Shown: positions 8,258 through 14,824 of the stretch, piece by piece
Position numbering within the stretch: position 1 is the stretch's first letter
Layout: each line of letters begins with the position of its first letter
Source of the DNA: CAVQGM01 sp963712065
GTDB taxonomy: Bacteria > Actinomycetota > Acidimicrobiia > Acidimicrobiales > Acidimicrobilacustridaceae
Length of the DNA: 64,000 bases
Direction of reading: 5' to 3'
NCBI GenBank assembly: GCA_963712065.1
Contig: CAVQGM010000001.1
Span: forward strand, 248,001-312,000
Made by a program: the position numbers and the translations under genes
The notes under the pieces: model-generated
Told to the model about the DNA's origin: nothing
Database searches by the model: none
What the model saw: the letters and a program-made list of their open reading frames with translations, nothing else

Positions 8258-9505
8258 ATGGCCGTCATGACCGCGTTCGTGTCGGAGCCCACGCCCCAGG
8301 ACCGTCGTTGGGACGAGGTGTGTGACGAGTTGGCCGAGCTGGTCGGCCAGCAGAACGTGATCGCGGCGCGGATCACCGAGCTGTTGGCGGTGGTCGACGA
8401 CGAGGGCCTGTTGGGCGGCACGGGCCTTCGGTCGTTGGAGCACTTCGCCACCTGGCAGCTCGGCGTGGCCGCCGGGCGGGCCCGGAACCTGACCGCCATC
8501 GCCCGTCGCCGGGAGGCGCTGCCGACCACGGTGGGGCTGCTCGAAGAGGGGTTGTTGTCCGAGGACCAGGCAGCGGTCATCGCCCGCGGGGCGCCGGATG
8601 GCACCGACGACCACTACGCCGAGCTGGCCCGGTCGGCGACGGTCGCCCAGCTGCGCACCGCGCTGCGGGCGGCACCCCGACCGGCCCCCGACCCCGCCGT
8701 CGAACCCGAGCCCGAACCGGAGGCGGAACCGGTGCGGGAGGTGTTCGCCCATTGGGACGATGCCGACGACTGGGTGTTGCACGCCCGGCTGCCCAAGCTC
8801 GACGCCGCGGTGGTCGACGCCGCCCTGCACGCCCACCTCGACGCGCTGGTCGCCGAGTGGCAACGCGAACGCGACGACGGTGAGCCGTCCCGTCCGTTCC
8901 CCACCCTGGCCGACGCGTTGGTGCGCATGGCCGAGCACCGCCTCGACGCCGCCGCCCACCTCCGCCCCCACGGCCATCGCAGCACCGTGATCATGCACCT
9001 CGACGTCGACCAACAGATCGGCCACCTGCACCTCGGCCCGGCGCTGTCCGACGCCGAACGCCGCGAGCTGGGCTGCGACGCCCGCATCGAGGTGTGGTTC
9101 GAACGCGACGGCATCCCCATCGGCGCCGGCCGGTCGACCCGCGACATCGGTCGCCGGCTCCGCCGAGCGCTCGAACACCGCGCCGGTGGCCGCTGCGAGA
9201 TCCCGGGCTGTGACGCCCGAGGCGGGCTCCACGCCCACCACCTCGTGCACTGGGAAGACGGCGGACCCACCGAACTGCACAACCTGGCCCTCGTCTGCCC
9301 CCACCACCACCGCCTCCACCACCGCGGCGTGCTCACCATCCGCGGCCCGGCGAACGCCCTCGAGGTGACCGACCGGCGCGGCCGGCCCATCACCGGCGCC
9401 TCCCTCGCCCGACCACCCACCACCCGCCCCCGACCCGCCCGCTACCAGCACCCCACCGGCGAACGCTTCGACACCAAGTGGTACCAACCACCCAGCCTCT
9501 CCTGA
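8258..9505 (+). CDS. DUF222 and HNH endonuclease domain protein ('13E12 repeat' family)
   Basis: A 415-residue protein. The N-terminal two thirds match the DUF222 pattern common in Actinobacteria ('ELLAVVDD', 'SLEHFATWQLG', 'LLSEDQAAVIAR', then the 'LHARLPKLDAAVVDAAL' region). The C-terminus is an HNH nuclease module: CEIPGCD zinc-type cysteines, HAHHLVHWEDGG, then HNLALVCPHHHRLHH. In mycobacteria related genes are multi-copy and lie in repeated, possibly mobile elements. Here it stands alone in an accessory insert that separates rpsO from ribF. The function of the family is not established; a DNA-nicking role is inferred from the HNH motif. Confidence 0.85.
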   Translation: MAVMTAFVSEPTPQDRRWDEVCDELAELVGQQNVIAARITELLAVVDDEGLLGGTGLRSLEHFATWQLGVAAGRARNLTAIARRREALPTTVGLLEEGLLSEDQAAVIARGAPDGTDDHYAELARSATVAQLRTALRAAPRPAPDPAVEPEPEPEAEPVREVFAHWDDADDWVLHARLPKLDAAVVDAALHAHLDALVAEWQRERDDGEPSRPFPTLADALVRMAEHRLDAAAHLRPHGHRSTVIMHLDVDQQIGHLHLGPALSDAERRELGCDARIEVWFERDGIPIGAGRSTRDIGRRLRRALEHRAGGRCEIPGCDARGGLHAHHLVHWEDGGPTELHNLALVCPHHHRLHHRGVLTIRGPANALEVTDRRGRPITGASLARPPTTRPRPARYQHPTGERFDTKWYQPPSLS

Positions 9506-9541
9506 CCCAACCGGCTCCGGTGTCTCCCCCGGCCATCCACG

Positions 9542-9563
9542 CGAAGGAGGTGGGCTACCTTCG
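9542..9563 (+). promoter_or_regulatory. Leaderless promoter with inverted repeat upstream of the sulfotransferase
   Basis: TACCTT (9556-9561) ends 8 bases before the ATG at 9570. CGAAGG (9542-9547) and CCTTCG (9558-9563) form a 6-bp inverted repeat overlapping this box. The AAGGAGG inside the left arm looks like a Shine-Dalgarno but is 19 bases from the start codon, so it is more likely operator sequence. Confidence 0.35.
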
Positions 9564-9569
9564 CCGGCC

Positions 9570-10844
9570 ATGGGGGAACGACCAGCCGCGATCCACATCG
9601 ATGACCTGGCGGAGCCGCGGTTCCCGCCCGAGATGCAGGAGCTGTTCGACGGGGCGTCGGCCATGGCCGACGCCGTCGAGCTGACGGCCGACGCGATCTG
9701 CGCCCGTGCCTCGGCCGAGACCGGGCTCGACGACTTCGGGGACGACCCGGGGTGGTTCGAGCGGCTGGCACTGATCCTGCGGTGCCTCGAGACCGAGGGC
9801 AGCCTGTCACCGATGGGCCGGGTCACCACCTCGGTGCAGTACGGCCAGCTCGTCAAGAACCGGCTGCTCATCACCGACCTGCTGCGGCGCCACCCCGAGA
9901 TCCACGAGGTCGAGATCACCCGGCCGATCATCATCGCCGGGCTGCCCCGCACCGGCACCACCCACCTGCACAACCTGCTGTCGGCCGACCCGGCGCTGCG
10001 CTCGCTCCCCTACTGGGAGAGCCTGGAGCCGGTGCTGGGCGCCGACGAGGCGGCGGCGGTGGCGGCGGGCGCCCCCGACCCCCGCCTCGCCCGCACCGAG
10101 GCCGGCACCGCCTTCCTCGACCTGGCCGCGCCCCTCTTCAAGCGGATGCACGAGATGACCGTCGACCACGTGCACGAGGAGATCCAGCTCCTCGCCATCG
10201 ACGTGTCGAGCATGCTGTTCGAGACGACCGCCCCGATGCCGACGTGGCGCGACTCCTTCCTCGGCCATGACCAGACGCCGCACTACGAGTACCTGAAGAC
10301 CATGCTCAAGGTGCTGCAGTGGCAGCGGGGCGGCGAGCGGTGGGTGCTCAAGTCGCCCCAGCACCTCGACCAGTACCAGGCGATCCGCAACGTGTTCCCC
10401 GACGCCACGGTGCTGGTGACCCACCGCGACCCCGTGTCGGTGACGGCGTCGATGTCGACGATGGTCGCCTACACCGCCCGGCTGCACCGCGACCCCGTCG
10501 ACCCGGTGGCCATCGGCCACTACTGGGCCGACCGCCTCGACCGGATGTTGGCGGCGTGCCAGCGCGACCGGGAGCTGCTCCCCGCCGACCAGTCGATGGA
10601 CGTGCACTTCGACGGGTTCATGGCCGACGACATGGGTACGGTCGCCTCGATCTACGAGCGGGCCGACCAGCCCTTCGACGAGCGGGCCGAACAGGCCCTG
10701 CTCGGCTACCGCGCCACCCACCCGCGGGGCCGCTACGGCGGCCTGATCTACGACCTCGCCGACTTCGAGCTCGACGCCGGCGAGCTGCGCCAGCGCTTCG
10801 CCGACTACACGTCGCGGTTTCAGGTGGCCGAGGAACCCTGGTAG
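9570..10844 (+). CDS. PAPS-dependent sulfotransferase family protein
   Basis: A 424-residue protein of the bacterial Sulfotransfer_3 type. It would move a sulfuryl group from 3'-phosphoadenylyl sulfate to a hydroxyl or amine. The 5'-phosphosulfate-binding loop is seen as 'IIIAGLPRTGTTHLHNLL' (about residues 112-129), and the 3'-phosphate-binding stretch as 'VLVTHRDPVSVTASM' around 280. The acceptor is unknown. Its 3' end overlaps the convergent DUF1214 gene by 25 bases, and the two may serve one lipid or small-molecule pathway (inference from adjacency). PAPS synthesis genes are not in the window. Confidence 0.82.
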   Translation: MGERPAAIHIDDLAEPRFPPEMQELFDGASAMADAVELTADAICARASAETGLDDFGDDPGWFERLALILRCLETEGSLSPMGRVTTSVQYGQLVKNRLLITDLLRRHPEIHEVEITRPIIIAGLPRTGTTHLHNLLSADPALRSLPYWESLEPVLGADEAAAVAAGAPDPRLARTEAGTAFLDLAAPLFKRMHEMTVDHVHEEIQLLAIDVSSMLFETTAPMPTWRDSFLGHDQTPHYEYLKTMLKVLQWQRGGERWVLKSPQHLDQYQAIRNVFPDATVLVTHRDPVSVTASMSTMVAYTARLHRDPVDPVAIGHYWADRLDRMLAACQRDRELLPADQSMDVHFDGFMADDMGTVASIYERADQPFDERAEQALLGYRATHPRGRYGGLIYDLADFELDAGELRQRFADYTSRFQVAEEPW

Positions 10845-11934
10845 GCGGGCACGTCGCTCAGCTTCACCACCTCGGTGGTCGGCCGGTCCGGGGTGCGCTC
10901 GGGCAGGAACCAGCGGAACCAGAGCAGGCCCTCGCGGTGGCCCTGGGTGCGGACCCAGTTCGGATGGCCGGGGTCGCGGTCGCTCACCACGATCGTCCAC
11001 GAGCCGTCCGGGTCGAGGGCCGCCTGGGCCCCGTTGATGGTGACCGGCTCGTGGTCGTAGTTGTAGGTGTGCAGGAGCTGGTTCCACAGGCACAGGTTCC
11101 AGAACACGCACTCGGGCGAGCTCCCCCGGATGACCAGCGCCTCGTCGTCGGCGAGCGCGAAGCGTCCCATGGCGTAGGACGCGTCACCGGCCGCCCACCC
11201 GAAGGTCTGCTTGGGCACCGGGTACGGGTCCTGCACCTCGTTGGGCTCGCCCGGGCTCACCGGCACGATGGCGAGCTGGTCGCGGAGCCAGGTGGCCGCC
11301 GCTCGGAACCGGCGGGCCATCTCGGCGTCGTCGGGGTTGGGGGCGCGCCCTGCGGTGGGCCGTCGACGCAGGTGACGGTCCAGCTCATCCGGGTGCCGGT
11401 GCGCCAGTCGTCGAGGTAGTCACGGGTGATGCCGGCGACGGCGTCGGGCTCGAGCAGGATGCCCGGGCCGTCCTGCGAGGTCGGGCTCATCCAGAACTCG
11501 ACCACCCCGTCGGCGTCGAACGCGAGGTCGCGCCCGTTGAGCGACCCGACGATCCGCTCGCTGTAGCGACCGTCGTTGGGCCCGCCGTACACGGTGAGCG
11601 ACCAGTACACGGCGTCACCCCGCACGCCCCGCACCCGGTAGGTGCAGGTCGGGTCGACGATCATGTACTGGTAGAACGCGTCGGCGTTGTCGCCGCCCCA
11701 CTTCTTGTACGGGCCGACGATGTCGACGAAGCGGGGACGGTAGGGGTCGGCCCACACGAAGGCGTCGAGGGCGACCTGCAGGATCGTGAACCGCCACTTC
11801 TCCGCTTCGAGGGCGAACCCCTCGTCGACGTAGGCGGCACCCGACTCGTAGAACTTGTCGGTGAGGGTGCCGAGCACCTCGAGCAGCTCGGCGGTGGCGG
11901 CACGGGTCAACGGAGCCGGGTCCGATGGCGACAT
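10820..11934 (-). CDS. DUF1214 domain protein, frame interrupted
   Basis: Two overlapping reading frames together give one protein of about 370 residues. The N-terminal part (start ATG 11934, residues to 'TCVDGPPQGA') continues in another frame with 'NPDDAEMARRFRAAATWL' and then the DUF1214 core ('VYWSLTVYGG' before the break, 'FGWAAGDASYAMGRFALADDEALVIRG' and 'FWNLCLWNQLLHTYNY' after it). The shift falls at a run of five Gs at 11339-11343, and one missing base would restore the frame. A TAACGT box (11941-11946, minus) ends 6 bases before the ATG. DUF1214 proteins are poorly understood. A homopolymer sequencing error is the simplest explanation for the break. Confidence 0.72.
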
Positions 11935-11989
11935 GCCGGCACGTTAGGCCACCCCGCCCCACCCGACCCCGGTGAGCCCCTCCCCCACC

Positions 11990-12042
11990 CGAACTGGTTG
12001 CGGGTTCCACCCCCGCCAATGGCGAAGTCCGCAACCAGTTCG
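11990..12042. repeat. 53-bp palindromic repeat, copy 1
   Basis: Perfect 12-base arms CGAACTGGTTGC and GCAACCAGTTCG flank a 29-base centre. A near-identical element begins 64 bases later, and a diverged one of identical length lies at 52070-52122. The form (short intergenic inverted repeat, several copies) recalls REP elements. It lies between the DUF1214 promoter and the 3' end of ribF. Confidence 0.75.
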
Positions 12043-12053
12043 AGTCCTGCCAC

Positions 12054-12106
12054 CGAACTGGTTGCCGGTTCCGCCGCCGCCGATGGCGAAGTCCGCAACT
12101 AGTTCG
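12054..12106. repeat. 53-bp palindromic repeat, copy 2
   Basis: Same architecture as copy 1, with one arm mismatch (GCAACTAGTTCG) and a centre differing at only a few positions, including a shared GATGGCGAAGTCC-like end. The tandem spacing of copies 1 and 2 is 64 bases start to start. It ends 16 bases from the ribF stop codon and could act as a transcript 3' end. Confidence 0.75.
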
Positions 12107-12122
12107 AGGGGCTGGGCGGGGG

Positions 12123-13079
12123 TCAGTCGCGGAGGAGGTCGGCGGCGCGGGCGACGTCCCGACCCATCTGGTCGACGAGGGCGTCGACCGAGTCGAACTT
12201 CAGCTCGTCGCGGATGCGCTCGACGAACTGCACCCGCGCCGGCTCGCCGTAGAGGTCACCCCGGAACCCGTCGAGGACGTGGGCCTCGAGGAGCGAGCTG
12301 TCGGCCTGCTCGTAGAAGGTGGGGCGCCGGCCGAGGGAGATGGCGGTGGGTAGCCGCACCCCGTCGGGCCGGAGGTACCACCCGGCGTAGATGCCGTCCG
12401 ACGGCAGGCAGATCTCGTCGGGGACGGCCACGTTGGCCGTGGGGTAGCCGAGGTCGCGGGCCCGCTTGTCACCGTCCATGACGACGCCGCGCACCTCGTG
12501 GGGCCGGCCGAGCATGGTGTTGGCCTCGGCCAGCGAGCCCTCCCCCAGCGCCTCGCGGATGGCGGTGGACGAGACCGGGCGCTCGGACTCGGCCGGCCCC
12601 CCGTCGAGGCCCACCAGGTCGATGCCGACCACGTCGAAGCCCAGGTCGCGCCCCATGGCCTCGAGCATGGCGACGTTGCCCCGCCGCTGGTGACCGAAGT
12701 GGAAGTCGGCCCCCACCACGATCGCCTTGGCGTTGAGGCACCCGACGAGCACGTCGGTGACGAACTCCTCGGCCGGCTCCTTCGAGCGGGTCTCGTCGAA
12801 GTGGAGCACGAGCGTGTAGTCGACGCCGGTGGCGTGGAGCAGCTCGAGCTTCTGGTCGAGGTCGGTGAGCAGCTTCGGCGCCGAGTCGGGCCGCACGACG
12901 CTGGCCGGGTGGCGGTCGAAGGTGATCACCGCGGTCTCGGAGCCCCGGTCGCCGGCGAGGTGGCGCACCTGGCCGATGACCGCCTGGTGGCCACGGTGCA
13001 CCCCGTCGTACGCGCCGATCGTCACCACCGTGCCGTGGGGCGGGCGGGGGCACGACTCGACGTCGCGGAGCACCTGCAT
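12123..13079 (-). CDS. ribF: Bifunctional riboflavin kinase / FAD synthetase
   Basis: RibF converts riboflavin to FMN and FMN to FAD. The 318-residue protein has the N-terminal nucleotidyltransferase domain ('VVTIGAYDGVHRGHQAVI' with the HxGH motif, 'ITFDRHP', 'FHFGHQRRGN', 'VSSTAIREAL') and the C-terminal kinase domain ('LGYPTANV', 'GIYAGWY', 'GRRPTFY', 'EAHVLDGFRGDLYG'). The ATG at 13079 is fixed by homology and by a TAGCCT box (13088-13093, minus) 8 bases upstream. This suggests a leaderless transcript of its own inside the end of the truB frame, in addition to any read-through. Confidence 0.93.
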   Translation of the reverse strand: MQVLRDVESCPRPPHGTVVTIGAYDGVHRGHQAVIGQVRHLAGDRGSETAVITFDRHPASVVRPDSAPKLLTDLDQKLELLHATGVDYTLVLHFDETRSKEPAEEFVTDVLVGCLNAKAIVVGADFHFGHQRRGNVAMLEAMGRDLGFDVVGIDLVGLDGGPAESERPVSSTAIREALGEGSLAEANTMLGRPHEVRGVVMDGDKRARDLGYPTANVAVPDEICLPSDGIYAGWYLRPDGVRLPTAISLGRRPTFYEQADSSLLEAHVLDGFRGDLYGEPARVQFVERIRDELKFDSVDALVDQMGRDVARAADLLRD

Positions 13080-13090
13080 CGGGGCCGAGG

Positions 13091-14518
13091 CTACCCGTGC
13101 GCCCCGCTGGCCGATGATCCCGGCTCGGCCGGCGCGACCACGACCGCGGGCTTGGCCGAGCGCTCGCCATCGGCATGGCGGGGTGACGACGGCTCGTAGA
13201 CCTCGTACACGGCGAGGAGCCGGCCGGCGTCGTCGAGCACCGCCCAGGGGCCGCTCGCGTCGTCGGCGAGGCCGAGGACGGCGAACGGCAGCACCTTCCC
13301 GAAGCCGACCGCCCGGACGCCGTCGTCGTCCACCACGACCGACGGCAGGTCGCGGAGCGCCTCCGCCGGCGTGAGCAGCCCCTCCGGCGTGACCGACTCC
13401 AAGGGCACGGCCTGGTCGTCGGTGAACGAGCCGACCGCGGTGCGCCGCAGGTCGCACAGGTGGGCCCCGCCGCCGAGAGCGTGACCGAGGTCGGCGGCCA
13501 GCGTGCGGACGTAGGTGCCCGACGAGCACTCGACCTCGGCCCGCCACCGCAACGGGTCGTCGGTCGGCTCGACCTCGAACCGGTGCACCGTCACCGGGCG
13601 GGCCTCCCGCTCCACCTCGATCCCCTCCCGGGCCAGCTCGTGGAGACGGCGGCCGCCCACCTTCACCGCCGACACCATCGGCGGTACCTGCAGGATGTCC
13701 CCGGTGAGCCCGAGCGCGGCGGCCCGCACCGCGTCGGCCGTCACGCCGGTCATGTCGTGGGTGGCGACGACCTCACCCGACGCGTCGAGGGTGGACGTCT
13801 CCACCCCCAGCACGATGGTGGTCGTGTAGGTCTTGGGCAGGGCGGTGAGGAACCGCAGCAGCCGGGTCACCCGCCCCACGCCGAGCAGCAGCACGCCGGT
13901 GGCGTCGGGATCGAGCGTGCCGGCGTGGCCGATCTTGCGGGTGCGCAGCAGCCCGCGCGCCTTGGCCACCACGTCGTGGGAGGTCCAGTCCGCCGCCTTG
14001 TCGACGACGGCGAGCCCGTCCACCCGATCAGGCCTCGCCGGGCCGGTCGCCGGCGCCCGTCGCATCGCCGGCGCCCGTCTCGTCGGCGGCGCCCGTCGTC
14101 GGGCGCCGGTGGGGACCGCCCCCTCGACCGGGACGACCGGCTCGATCGTGCGCAGCAGGTCGTCGATGTGCTGACCGGCCCGCACCGCCGGGTCGGGCCG
14201 GAAGCCGAGCTCGGGCACCCGCTTGATCCGCGCCTCACGGCCGATGGCGCCCTGCAGGCGCACCCGGGCCTCGCCGAGCGCGGCCAGCACCTCGGGATCG
14301 GTGTCGGGGCCGCCGAGGGAGTCGAAGAACACGACGGCGTGGCGCAGGTCGCGGTCGACCTCGACGGCGGTGATGGTCACCCGTTCGAGGCGGTCGTCGT
14401 CGACCTCCTCGAGGGCGTCGCCGAGGATCTCCCGCAGGAGCTGGTTGAGGCGGGCGGTGCGCGGGTAGTCGCGGGCGCCGCTGGTGCGTCCCCGTCCGCC
14501 CTGACCTCGTCGTGCCAT
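13091..14518 (-). CDS. RbfA and TruB in one continuous reading frame
   Basis: The 475-residue frame begins as ribosome-binding factor A (about 1-125: 'LNQLLREILGDALEEVDDDRL', 'VFFDSLG', 'RIKRVPELGFRPD'), a KH-fold 30S maturation factor. It continues through an Arg/Ala/Pro linker into tRNA pseudouridine-55 synthase TruB (from about 166: 'DGLAVVDKAADWTSHDVV', 'KIGHAGTLDPDATGVL' with the catalytic Asp, 'SSGTYVRTLAADLG'). The genes are normally separate neighbours. A GTG at 14023 is at the canonical TruB start, and just upstream an out-of-frame TGA (14028-14030) could end RbfA. The fusion may therefore be real, or an indel in the repetitive linker may have removed the boundary. Confidence 0.8.
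   Translation of the reverse strand: MARRGQGGRGRTSGARDYPRTARLNQLLREILGDALEEVDDDRLERVTITAVEVDRDLRHAVVFFDSLGGPDTDPEVLAALGEARVRLQGAIGREARIKRVPELGFRPDPAVRAGQHIDDLLRTIEPVVPVEGAVPTGARRRAPPTRRAPAMRRAPATGPARPDRVDGLAVVDKAADWTSHDVVAKARGLLRTRKIGHAGTLDPDATGVLLLGVGRVTRLLRFLTALPKTYTTTIVLGVETSTLDASGEVVATHDMTGVTADAVRAAALGLTGDILQVPPMVSAVKVGGRRLHELAREGIEVEREARPVTVHRFEVEPTDDPLRWRAEVECSSGTYVRTLAADLGHALGGGAHLCDLRRTAVGSFTDDQAVPLESVTPEGLLTPAEALRDLPSVVVDDDGVRAVGFGKVLPFAVLGLADDASGPWAVLDDAGRLLAVYEVYEPSSPRHADGERSAKPAVVVAPAEPGSSASGAHG
14047..14100. repeat. Three 18-bp tandem repeats in the RbfA-TruB linker
   Basis: Three consecutive 18-base units, each TCG[C/G]CGGCGCCCGTC plus 3 variable bases, encode repeated xRRAPx hexapeptides on the minus strand. 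The unit length is a multiple of three, so copy-number change keeps the frame. Such repeats are also where assembly indels are likely. Confidence 0.75.
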
Positions 14519-14815
14519 TCAGTCCACCTCCAACCAGTGCCGCTCGACGCCGAGCACCTCGGCCTCACCGAACGACCACACGAACCGCTCGACCTCGTCG
14601 ATCACGTCGGCGGCATGGCCGCTGCTCCCCGACACGCAGCCGAAGGCGAGCTGGGCCCGCTGCCACGTGTCCTGGTGGGCCGTCTCGGCAGCGGTGACGG
14701 CGAACCGGGACCGGGCCCCGTCGACCACCGACCGGATCACGGCCCGCTTGGCCTTGAGCGACTGCGACGCCGGCACGTGCACCTCGACGACGAGGACGAG
14801 GGCGTGCACGGCCAT
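14519..14815 (-). CDS. DUF503 family protein
   Basis: A 98-residue protein starting 'MAVHALVLVVEVHVPASQSLKAKRAV', the typical DUF503 pattern (YlxP-like). It has a small ferredoxin-like alpha/beta fold and is conserved between infB and rbfA in many Gram-positive bacteria, including this locus. YlxP-type proteins have been linked to ribosome assembly; the exact function here is unproven. It starts 10 bases after the infB stop codon and ends next to the rbfA start, consistent with one operon. Confidence 0.85.
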   Translation of the reverse strand: MAVHALVLVVEVHVPASQSLKAKRAVIRSVVDGARSRFAVTAAETAHQDTWQRAQLAFGCVSGSSGHAADVIDEVERFVWSFGEAEVLGVERHWLEVD

Positions 14816-14824
14816 CGCAGGGCC

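Noticed and set aside
8258..9505. HNH protein as a Cas9-like or homing nuclease
   Set aside because: It has no RuvC, bridge helix or intron context; the N-terminus is DUF222, a large actinobacterial family of unknown function.
9543..9550. AAGGAGG as the Shine-Dalgarno of the sulfotransferase
   Set aside because: It is 19 bases from the ATG, and the TACCTT -10 box between them implies a transcript starting at the ATG, so it would not be transcribed.
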